Below the pieces are notes generated by a model. The model searched no databases. It was not told the DNA's origin and was given only the letters and a program-made list of their open reading frames with translations. A stretch of DNA of 64,000 bases from Edaphocola flava (GTDB taxonomy: Bacteria > Bacteroidota > Bacteroidia > Chitinophagales > Chitinophagaceae), in the NCBI RefSeq assembly GCF_004118155.1, contig NZ_SAIQ01000001.1:620001-684000 (forward strand), read 5' to 3'. Position numbers and translations under genes: made by a program. Shown in pieces: positions 44,084-52,200 of the stretch (position 1 is the first letter of the stretch; every line of letters begins with the position of its first letter).

Positions 44084-45544
44084 TTATCTCCTTTCGTGCT
44101 GGTTTTCATCCTGCTCCAGGTGCAATATTGCTGCATCTATATTATAGATTTCTTTGAGGTGCACTTTCATTTGCTCTGCCGCAAATACCGAACGGTGCTG
44201 CCCACCGGTGCAACCAAAGCTGATGGTCAGCTGATCGAAACCACGTTGCAGGTAATCGTTGATCGTAATATCTACGGTACCAAATACATTCTCCAGGAAC
44301 TGTGGCATGCGGGTTTTATTCAGCAGGTATTCCTGCACCGGATAGTCACGACCCGTCTGGGTTTTATAGATCTCCATACGGCCCGGGTTCAATACACCAC
44401 GGCAGTCAAATACAAAGCCGCCACCATGTCCGCTGGTATCTTTAGGCAAGCCTTTCTTATAAGAAAAAGAATAAATCTTTACCGTTAAGGGATGCTCCGG
44501 ATTTTGTGTCGGAATATGAAACTGCTCGATCACCTCCGGCTTTACCAGCTCCTGCAGCACTTTACTCAGCTCAGGATATTTGATCAGGTAAGCATAGTCC
44601 TTTACGTATTCCTGCAATTGCAATAAGGCAGGGTATATGCTGGAAATGAAGTGTGGCTTACGTTCTATCAGTCCCCTCAAACCATAGGCACCAAGGGTCT
44701 GCAATATGCGCAGCAGTACACACTCCAGGTATACTTTCATGAAGTGCAGCTCATCGAAATCAGAGATCTCTTTGGTGGCCTGAATGGTACGAATGTAATG
44801 ACGCTCCAGGTGTGTTTTCCAGGCTTTAGGCAATTGCGCTTTGGCCTGCCATAACAGGGACACCAGGTCATAATGGGGCAATCCTTTCATCCCACCCTGG
44901 AAGTCGATATAGCCCGGCTTCCCATCCTGCAACATAATATTGCGGCTCTGGAAGTCGCGGTACATAAAGGTTTTCACCGATTCTGAATCCAGGTCACGGC
45001 TCCAGCTCTCCAGCTCTTCCTGCAAGATGGTTTTATCATAATTCAGCTTCAACACATCGGCAAAGTAGTATTTGAAGTAGTTGAGATCGGCCAGGATAGC
45101 TTTCTGGTCAAATGCCGCTGTATTATAACACATGGTATAATCGATCTCACGACCCGCTACCCACTGGAAGCGCACCAGGTCGGCCACCGCTTGCTCATAC
45201 AGGGCCTTAACCTCATCGGTCTTTCCTTCTTTCAATACCATTTCCAGCAGTGAGCGTCCGCCCTTATCTTCCATAAGGTAACAGATATTATCGCTGGTCT
45301 GATCATAGATCTCCGGAACCGGTAATCCATGCTTCAGGAATATTTTAGTGAAATAGAAATAAGTATTATTCTCTCTCTTATTTTTGCTGTATGCACCGAT
45401 GGCACGGTGTTTCGCACCAATCAGCCGTACATACATACGGTCAGAACCAGAAGGAGGAATAGCCTCAATCTTATCCACCGGTTCATTAAAATGCTTGGTG
45501 TATAATTCGCTTAACCGGTCAAGGTATGCGGTTGTATCAGACAT
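44084..45544 (-). CDS. Fusion of a phosphotransferase (APH-type kinase) and a RapZ C-terminal domain
   Basis: 486 aa from the ATG at 45542-45544, overlapping the end of the upstream gene by 8 bp. Residues ~1-335 are an aminoglycoside-phosphotransferase/choline-kinase fold, as in cell-wall sugar kinases of the AmgK type: catalytic loop YRDFQSRNIM (Asp197, Asn202) and metal Asp214 (GYIDFQGG). Residues ~352-480 are the RapZ C-terminal domain with its hallmark GCTGGQHRS (444-452). In enterobacteria this domain binds glucosamine 6-phosphate. The usual RapZ N-terminal P-loop domain is missing and the kinase takes its place. An amino-sugar kinase with a sugar-phosphate sensor is inferred; placement behind lpxH fits envelope metabolism. 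Confidence 0.85.
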   Translation of the reverse strand: MSDTTAYLDRLSELYTKHFNEPVDKIEAIPPSGSDRMYVRLIGAKHRAIGAYSKNKRENNTYFYFTKIFLKHGLPVPEIYDQTSDNICYLMEDKGGRSLLEMVLKEGKTDEVKALYEQAVADLVRFQWVAGREIDYTMCYNTAAFDQKAILADLNYFKYYFADVLKLNYDKTILQEELESWSRDLDSESVKTFMYRDFQSRNIMLQDGKPGYIDFQGGMKGLPHYDLVSLLWQAKAQLPKAWKTHLERHYIRTIQATKEISDFDELHFMKVYLECVLLRILQTLGAYGLRGLIERKPHFISSIYPALLQLQEYVKDYAYLIKYPELSKVLQELVKPEVIEQFHIPTQNPEHPLTVKIYSFSYKKGLPKDTSGHGGGFVFDCRGVLNPGRMEIYKTQTGRDYPVQEYLLNKTRMPQFLENVFGTVDITINDYLQRGFDQLTISFGCTGGQHRSVFAAEQMKVHLKEIYNIDAAILHLEQDENQHERR

Positions 45545-46043
45545 CTGAACTGTTATTTTTGGGGTAATCGTATAGTAATAATTGTCTCTTTGCCTTGTGG
45601 TAATCGGCCCATGTATCTGCATCAATGCTAAAGGCTATGATCCCACAGGTAGGCACATTGTCCGTAGTAAAGCCCGGTATGGCATCATTCACCATATCGG
45701 TTATACCCGGGTTATGCGCCACGATGTATATGGTATTGTAGGCGTCATCTGCTGCACAGATCTGATCTTCGAGCCTTTCCGGGCTTGCATGATACAGGAA
45801 GCGGTCCCAATGTATGTCATTGGTAAAGCCCGTTGCGGTTGCAATCAGCTCGGCGGTTTGTTTGGCCCTTTTTGCAGTACTGGCATAGATCGCATCCGGT
45901 TGCAGACCGTATTGCAACAGTCGCTTGCCCATCAATGATGCATTTTCCTTACCGCGGCTGTTCAGCGGGCGGTCAAAATCGAGTTGTCCCAGTTCTGCCC
46001 AGCTGGATTTGGCATGACGAATGATGACGATGCGCTTACTCAT
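45537..46043 (-). CDS. SixA-like histidine phosphatase
   Basis: 168 aa from the ATG at 46041-46043 (MSKRIVIIRHAKSSW). The RHG-type motif RHAKSSW (~9-15) supplies the phospho-accepting His; Arg/His residues in STAKRAKQTAELI and IVAHNPGI complete the site. This family dephosphorylates phosphohistidine in proteins or small phosphate esters. It overlaps lpxH by 8 bp and the kinase/RapZ-C gene by 8 bp, so translation is coupled. The pairing with a kinase suggests an opposing phosphatase step; this is inference. Confidence 0.88.
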   Translation of the reverse strand: MSKRIVIIRHAKSSWAELGQLDFDRPLNSRGKENASLMGKRLLQYGLQPDAIYASTAKRAKQTAELIATATGFTNDIHWDRFLYHASPERLEDQICAADDAYNTIYIVAHNPGITDMVNDAIPGFTTDNVPTCGIIAFSIDADTWADYHKAKRQLLLYDYPKNNSSDV

Positions 46044-46797
46044 GGCTGTCAAATGTTTTTAAATGAAATGCTGTTCCGTCAAACTCACCATAGGTGTTCA
46101 GGCTAATCCAGTCACCCAGGTTGATATACCAGCTGTTGCCTAATGGCAGGGTCATAGCCAGGTGACGATGCCCGAAAATGAAGTAGTCGATATGCTCCCG
46201 CTGCAAATATTCTTTAGCAAAGATCACCAGCCACTCCCGGTCCTCTCCTTTGAAATCGCCGTCATGTGCCCCCTGGTGCTTGGCTCCCCTGCGGCTGAAG
46301 TAATTGGCAATACCCACACCGGTATCCGGGTGCACCCTGCGGTACAGCCATTGTGCAAACGGACTGCTCATTACGCTTTTCAGGAATTTGTATTGGTGAT
46401 CGCCGGGTCCCAGACCATCTCCATGAGCCACGAAGAATTTCTTACCTCCGGCTTCAAAAGTGATGGGTCCGTAATGCACCGGAATATTGAGTTCCTCGGG
46501 AAAATAGTTCCGCATCCAGAGGTCATGGTTACCGGTAAAGATCTCTATAGCAATACCGGCATCTGCCATTTCGGCCAGCTTGCCCAGGAAGCGGGTGTAC
46601 CCTTTTGGGACTACATTCTTATATTCAAACCATACATCAAACAGGTCTCCGACCAGGTATATTTTTTCGGCTTCGTCACGGATGCGGTCCAACCACTGAC
46701 AAATACGTCTTTCCCTGAGCAGACTGGAGGCCTTATCAGGTATGCCCAGATGGAAATCTGAGGCAAAAAATATTTTCTTTCCTTGAGGGAGCTGCAT
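46036..46797 (-). CDS. lpxH: UDP-2,3-diacylglucosamine diphosphatase
   Basis: 253 aa. The calcineurin-like metallophosphoesterase motifs are complete: FASDFHLG (~11), GDLFDVWFEY (~47), GNHD (~83), AHGDG (~117) and GHRH (~208). It hydrolyses UDP-2,3-diacylglucosamine to lipid X at the inner-membrane surface, step four of lipid A synthesis. It is the first gene of a four-gene leftward operon. The -7 box TATTTTTG lies 16 nt before the ATG. Confidence 0.93.
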   Translation of the reverse strand: MQLPQGKKIFFASDFHLGIPDKASSLLRERRICQWLDRIRDEAEKIYLVGDLFDVWFEYKNVVPKGYTRFLGKLAEMADAGIAIEIFTGNHDLWMRNYFPEELNIPVHYGPITFEAGGKKFFVAHGDGLGPGDHQYKFLKSVMSSPFAQWLYRRVHPDTGVGIANYFSRRGAKHQGAHDGDFKGEDREWLVIFAKEYLQREHIDYFIFGHRHLAMTLPLGNSWYINLGDWISLNTYGEFDGTAFHLKTFDSHE

Positions 46798-46813
46798 ATG
46801 GCAATATCAGGGG

Positions 46814-46821
46814 CAAAAATA
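46814..46821 (-). promoter_or_regulatory. -7 box of the lpxH operon
   Basis: Minus-strand TATTTTTG fits TAnnTTTG, close to the lpxH ATG and divergent from the tRNA-Ser promoter. Confidence 0.4.
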
Positions 46822-46855
46822 GCTAAATTGCCGGGATTATTTTGCAATAAATATG

Positions 46856-46884
46856 TTGGTATTTATAAAAAACACCTATATTTG
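46856..46884 (+). promoter_or_regulatory. Promoter of tRNA-Ser
   Basis: TTG (46856-46858), 18-nt spacer, TATATTTG (46877-46884): a full Bacteroidota promoter, 12 nt before the tRNA. Confidence 0.65.
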
Positions 46885-46896
46885 CAGCCCTGACAG

Positions 46897-46983
46897 AGAG
46901 AGGTGTCCGAGTGGTTGAAGGAGCACGCCTGGAAAGTGTGTATACGGGAGACTGTATCGAGGGTTCGAATCCCTTCCTCTCTG
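46897..46983 (+). tRNA. tRNA-Ser (anticodon GGA)
   Basis: 87 nt. The acceptor arm AGAGAGG / CCTCTCT is perfect, with G as discriminator. The D arm contains GAGTGGTTGAAGG, the anticodon loop reads CTGGAAA (anticodon GGA), the long variable arm ATACGGGAGACTGTAT marks the class II serine tRNA, and the T arm is GAGGG-TTCGAAT-CCCTT with one mismatch-like closing pair. CCA is not encoded. A terminator follows directly. A degenerate copy of the 3' half lies at 59225-59274. Confidence 0.95.
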
Positions 46984-46984
46984 C

Positions 46985-47024
46985 AAAAAGCGATATTTTT
47001 ATGCAAAATATCGCTTTTTTTATT
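46985..47024 (+). terminator. Terminator after tRNA-Ser
   Basis: Stem AAAAAGCGATATTTT / AAAATATCGCTTTTT, 5-nt loop region, long T run. Confidence 0.85.
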
Positions 47025-47593
47025 TTAAGTCGATAAGGATAAAAACGTAAAATGCCCGTAAATACTGTATTTACGGGCATTTTTAGCTAATCAATGAAAA
47101 TTTTAGAATTTACTAAAATTAAATAGCGTTAATCAATTAGCTCAGTAGACTTATATCTTACCTCTGTTGTTGTCTACAAAAACTACTTCATACTCCCTTC
47201 ACTATCGGCATGTGCAATGGTCTTTCAAAAAATATAAGCTTGATATTAACCGATCTTCTCCGTTATTTCATAGCATATGTAGTCTTTTTATAATAGGTGA
47301 ATTTTCTTAATTCACTATCCTACAGTCTTAACCCCATTTCGTAAACTTCAAATAATCGTTCTTCAAGAAGGCCTTATTGCTGAAAATTGTATTATTCACA
47401 TTAACATCAATACTTATTTTTTCGAGCCTCTATTTATCAAATAAATTCCTGAGTTAAAAACACTTTCGTTTACTAAGGTGTTTAACCTTTCCGTTTGACA
47501 AAAGAGTTAAATGGTGCTGGTGGGAATTATAGCTTATCAATTGAAATTACTTCTCGACCGCTAACGCGATTTTTTTGCATCATAATCATCTTG
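47025..47593. other. Gene-poor AT-rich stretch with one orphan hairpin
   Basis: About 570 bp without a supported gene on either strand. At 47049-47084 is a perfect 16-bp hairpin (AAAATGCCCGTAAATA and its complement) with a T run, a terminator without an obvious gene. The rest looks like decayed sequence: short frames broken by stops. Confidence 0.55.
47049..47085. terminator. Orphan terminator-like hairpin
   Basis: Perfect 16-bp stem with a 3-nt loop and T run, about 25 bp beyond the tRNA-Ser terminator. No gene clearly ends here. Confidence 0.65.
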
Positions 47594-47872
47594 TTATTTA
47601 AATATCATTAATATTGAAAAAAGAATAATTGAAAATATAAATACATATCCCGCAAAGCTAAGTGCTTTGTTTCTGAATTTCCGAACCTTATCATCCTTAT
47701 TTTGAACGGGTTTTTCATATGACGTAAATATTGATAGGTCAAGTTTTGGCGAAGGAAATAAATTGTTTGTGTTCAGAACCTCCAAATAGCAATACAAAAT
47801 ATAACTTGTCAAAAAAGAGACAAAAAACAAAGCAAAACAAACGCCTGTTAAAATTGAAATAAATTCACTCAT
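47594..47872 (-). CDS. Small two-helix membrane protein
   Basis: 92 aa from the ATG giving MSEFISILTGVCFALFF; a start 15 codons upstream is also open. Two hydrophobic helices (~5-30 and ~66-90) enclose a ~35-residue charged loop (NTNNLFPSPKLDLSIFTSYEK). There is no recognised family. It is the last gene downstream of the RHS genes, AT-rich, and could be an immunity protein or island cargo. Role unknown. Confidence 0.55.
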   Translation of the reverse strand: MSEFISILTGVCFALFFVSFLTSYILYCYLEVLNTNNLFPSPKLDLSIFTSYEKPVQNKDDKVRKFRNKALSFAGYVFIFSIILFSILMIFK

Positions 47873-47950
47873 ATTAATTATCCTTCTTTGGTTCATGTGT
47901 GCTGTCATATCCTCCAATTTTGCAGAAGACTTAACCTTCGATTCCAGTGC

Positions 47951-48514
47951 TTACCATTCAAACTCTTTATTAGATAATTCTAAGTCACCAGATAGATCAT
48001 TTTGAAAAACAAGTATTCCCATTGAATTCCATTTATGAATTAGAGCGAGTCTTAATTTTGGCTCAATATCTCTTTTTACAATGTTTGTTTTCCTATACAA
48101 ATATTTTTTTAAAAGTTTATTAAATGCCAATTTTTCAAGTTTACTTTTTGTATTAGGATCTACTTTATAAAAGTCTATTTCTCTAGCTTTTTGACTAGAA
48201 AGTTTAACCACTGTAGGTATCCGATCTAATTCAAAATTATTGTCAACAAACTCAATATTTGCAGGCATAACATACTGAATAATATCACTAGAATTTGAAT
48301 CAATAATTTGTACGTTTATACTCAAATATATTGTCGTTCTCGATTCTACATTTTTGAAATAATAACCAATATAAGAGTTTAAAACCGAGTCATTTCTTAA
48401 ATGGTAAATTCCAAATTTGTTTTTCTCTCCAGCTTCTTTGTTTTGAGTACCATTTTGTGAGAAAGTGGTTAAGGAAATGAGAAGTAATAATATTGAATAA
48501 GCATATTTTTTCAT
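47951..48514 (-). CDS. Secreted protein of unknown function, RHS-linked
   Basis: 187 aa with a signal peptide (YSILLLLISLTTFSQ). The mature part is mixed alpha/beta with no cysteine pattern or known motif (IYHLRNDSVLNSYIGYYF, KWNSMGILVFQNDLSG). The gene is strikingly AT-rich. A decayed copy of its 3' end lies just upstream at 48693-48800, which points to tandem duplication, as often seen in arrays of immunity genes. An immunity role against the RHS C-terminal domain is possible but unproven. Confidence 0.6.
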   Translation of the reverse strand: MKKYAYSILLLLISLTTFSQNGTQNKEAGEKNKFGIYHLRNDSVLNSYIGYYFKNVESRTTIYLSINVQIIDSNSSDIIQYVMPANIEFVDNNFELDRIPTVVKLSSQKAREIDFYKVDPNTKSKLEKLAFNKLLKKYLYRKTNIVKRDIEPKLRLALIHKWNSMGILVFQNDLSGDLELSNKEFEW

Positions 48515-48692
48515 ATAAGTATTTTTTTTATAGACTATATTTTCTGAATAAAAGAGATATTCTTTAGGAATACAGGGCTTATCGTCTCTTACTTAGAAAG
48601 TAGTCTTTTACTTAAGAAATTTAAGTAAGCTGTAGGAAAATTTCTCCCAAAAAATCGGATGTTGTATCAAAGGTTTAATGAATTCTCTCAAT

Positions 48693-48800
48693 CCCTATTC
48701 AAAAGGTTTGTTAGAAAATTTAAAATTCCATGATAGATCATTTGAAAAAAAAAGTATTCCTTAATGGCTCCATTTAAGAATCTATTTTTAATTTTCTCAT
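48693..48800 (-). pseudogene. Decayed copy of the 3' end of the 47951 gene
   Basis: The stretch aligns base by base with 47952-48060 inside the neighbouring gene. For example GATAGATCATTTTGAAAAA there is matched by GATAGATCATTTGAAAAAA here, followed by AAGTATTCC in both, and CTTAATTTTG by TTTTAATTTTC. Indels break every frame. It is a relic of a duplicated gene or of an older displaced downstream gene. Confidence 0.6.
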
Positions 48801-48806
48801 ATGATT

Positions 48807-49190
48807 TCAATCAACAGTTATTATTTTCCATTGCTCATAATTAAAATACGCAGTATCGACATTTCTCATTTTTATTTGAAATTTCCCCCATTTTCTTGTC
48901 TTAGTCAAATGAGTGGTATCTCCATTAGAAATTATTTTTATTTCTATATTAGGATGTCTGGCATAATTTCTATCGGGTGCCATAGTAAAATCAACGTAAC
49001 CATTTATTGTATACATGTTATCTTTCGGATTTAAACTTGCACTTTCTAAAATAACAGGTAGTTCATTAGTACCTAAAATAAAGGCTTCTTTTTGATTTGT
49101 TAAGTGTACCTGTTCTAAAGGAACATATAATTTTGTGGCGCAACTTGATAAAAAAAGTGCTGCGAATACTATAATTGAATTATATCTCAT
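48807..49190 (-). CDS. Lipoprotein directly downstream of the RHS protein, candidate immunity protein
   Basis: 127 aa. The signal peptide ends in the lipobox LSSC (Cys ~17). The mature part has a small beta-rich domain (EAFILGTNELPVILESASLN, MYTINGYVDFTMAPDRNYA). It starts 14 bp after the RHS stop codon on the same strand, the position where immunity genes of polymorphic toxins sit. A lipid-anchored immunity protein would fit a toxin acting in the periplasm or envelope. No homologue is known to me. Confidence 0.65.
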   Translation of the reverse strand: MRYNSIIVFAALFLSSCATKLYVPLEQVHLTNQKEAFILGTNELPVILESASLNPKDNMYTINGYVDFTMAPDRNYARHPNIEIKIISNGDTTHLTKTRKWGKFQIKMRNVDTAYFNYEQWKIITVD

Positions 49191-49204
49191 GTAATTATTT
49201 TAAT

Positions 49205-52200
49205 TTAATTTTCAATTTGCCTTTGATAGCCGCCTGGGTTTGGGTTACCATAAAAATCTCCTTCCATTAATACACTTCTATTGTGTGCACCATCCATACC
49301 AGGATAAAATCCTTTTAGCTTATAGTTAAGGAATGTCGGATTGGTAGTTGGCATTCGGTATGGCAATCCCTGTGCGGTACGGAACCAATTCTCTCTTAAT
49401 TCATGATATACTACAGAGGAACGATTAAGAATTTTACTATCATTAGGTGCAAATTGATAAAAAGTAGACGGTGGAATATAAACTAACCCATCAACTCCTG
49501 CTGGACGAGTAAGGGCATCTTTATCTTGTTCAAGGCCCCCATTAATGTTTTTTGGTGTTTTTGATAATGAGAATACTCCGCCAGTTACTTTTTTTCGCCT
49601 ACCCTCTTGATAAAATTGATAGGTTTTACTTCCGTTAAATTCAAAAGTTAAATCTTTTCCGTCTTTGTCTTTAGCATTTACCAAATCATTGATTAAAGCT
49701 AAACCTTTATTTTCTTTAAGCAGGTTATCCTTTTCAGATTGCGACATGTCGCCGAAATCCAGGGAAACAGTTCCATCCTCACCAAATTTAACATATTTAG
49801 ATCCATCCATGCCATCCTTACTAATTGCTAATCCTTTGATGTCTTTTTTTTCACCTTCTGAATACCCCTCGGTATTAGAAATTCTAAAAATATCTCCTAA
49901 AGGATCAATATTATTAATTGGGTTATTACCCATTGAAACATAAGGGCTCATCGAATATACCATTTCTGCTTTTGTGTCTATGCCATTAAACCTCCCTATC
50001 TGCGGATCTAAGCCACGGTAAAAAGTCTCATATGTTTCCAGCCCAAAAGAACGATTCAGTTCAATGCCTTGATATTTATTTGGTTGTAAACTACTAAGTG
50101 CTGCATTTGAACTAATTGTTAAGCCGTATGGATAATAATGGTTCTCTTCCAATACTTGCCCTTTGAAATGAGAAATCTGAACATTATCAAACCATACATC
50201 CGTACCAATACTGTTATTATCTACAAATACAACGACGTATCCTGGCTGAGTCATCGGATTTGGATTGACACTCATATTGCTGAACGTGCCCGGGAACAGA
50301 GGAATGCCAATCTTTCCACTTAAGGTTGGTATCAGATTGAAATTCTCATCAAAAAACAAATAGTTCAATCCTGCTTTGGGTCCGTTATTTTGTTGTTGCA
50401 AATCCATCTGTTGTTCAATAAAATTTACTACTTCCTGATTTCCTAAAGCCTGATTGATCATGCTTTTGCTTTCACCTGCTTCTTCTACAGGAATGCCCCC
50501 AACTGTTCCACCAGTCAATGCCGATAATAACGAATTTACAACTTCTTCAGCATGTGGTGTTTCTGTAGTTTCCGTCTGATCACTTTCATAGTAGCTATCC
50601 GCTGCAAAGGTAAACTTATCACCAGGCATCACCCGCAGCATAATAGCGGTGCCAATGCGCATATGGGGGTCATTAGCTACCAGGTGTGCGGCCTTCAGGT
50701 CACCGGGGCTGATACTACCCGGCTTATCATCACGAACCAGGGCAATATTATCAAAGATCAATTGCTCACTGTTTGCCGTTGCAATTTCATGCAGCGCCAG
50801 ATACTGTTGATTGATTGGTTGTGCGGTGACCGTGCTGCGCACATTCCCAAGGTGATCTTTAATAAAGTAGTCGTACACAAATTTGGTCTGTCCGCTTTGT
50901 GCTCCAGTGGTCACTACTTCCGGTCTGCTGCGGCCCTCTTCATTCAGGATATACTGCAGCACATTGTCTTTGTACACAAAGCTCCCGATGTAATCCCAAA
51001 CCTCAGTGGTATTGGCTACATCGTCATGTACGGTTTTCCGAAGACGGTTCCCCGATGCGTCGTACATATAGCTTATATTACCCTTGCCGTTCACATTTAT
51101 TTTTGATGGCTTATTGAGGTAGTTATACGTAATACTGACACCTTTATTTTCATCTGTAATCATGTTTCCATTAGCATCATAGGTATATTCTATCCCCAGA
51201 TCAGCACCATCCTTAAAGTCGGGCAATGTGCCGGTTGAGGCAGCTGTAACATTATCCTTCACCTTTACTAACTTATTGCTGGTAACTGCATAAGTATACT
51301 GGAGCTGGTCCATATTAATAGGGTTCGTGATGATGCCTCTTTGGTTCATGGTCAGGATATTACCGCGGTCATCATAGCTTATATTAGAAGCCGTATAGTC
51401 CTTATGGCTATTGGTCCATAATCCGCCTTGCGACAGCTCCCGGTATTCGGCATGGTTCAGGCGGCTCAGTTTATCATAAGTGTATCCATAAGCATTATTT
51501 GTTCCAGAACCTAGTGAATCGTAATACTTCCAGGTAATACCGGCGATATTTCCATTGTACAGCTTGTTGGCAAAGCCATCATCATAATGCAGGGTTTCAT
51601 TAAAGAAGTTTACATCATGGTTCGTTGATTTGCGCGCTTGTATATGATTGAGCCATCCCCGTATGTTGTATTCATGCAGGATATCAGTTGAAGTGAATTG
51701 CTTAATTACCGGCTGGTTAAGATGGTTATAATCATAATAGGCCAGCTCATACGGTGTGCCATCATTTATACTTTGGGTAAGGCTCCATACCAGGTCATTG
51801 CCGCCCTGTAAGGAAAGGTTGCGTTTATAGGTTTTATCCAGTTTTATATTAGTAAGCGCAGTAGTTGCTCCTGGTACAGCCTGTGCAGAAGGGTTCTGAT
51901 GCCAGGTAATATTGCGATACGGCATGCCCTGGAAATAATACAGGCTACCGGTAATATCAGTCCCTCCGTTAAGGTTAGTTTGCGCACTCTGAATTGGTCG
52001 TCCTTTATCATCATAAAACTGTGCTGAGGTAAGCCACTGGTTGGTATTCGGATTATCCGGATCCAATACGCGAATTTTGCTGCCGGTAATCATACCTTTA
52101 GTAGCAAAAGTATTGCTATAGTTTACTACGCTGGCATCTCCCACAGGTGCCGCAGGTATTTTACTTGAATTAAAAGATACCCCGGTTAATTCTGCGTAAT

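Noticed and set aside
44084-45544. Plain RapZ (RNase adapter) annotation
   Set aside because: Only the C-terminal domain is RapZ-like; the N-terminal P-loop domain is absent and replaced by a kinase fold, and no GlmZ/GlmY RNA system is expected in this phylum.
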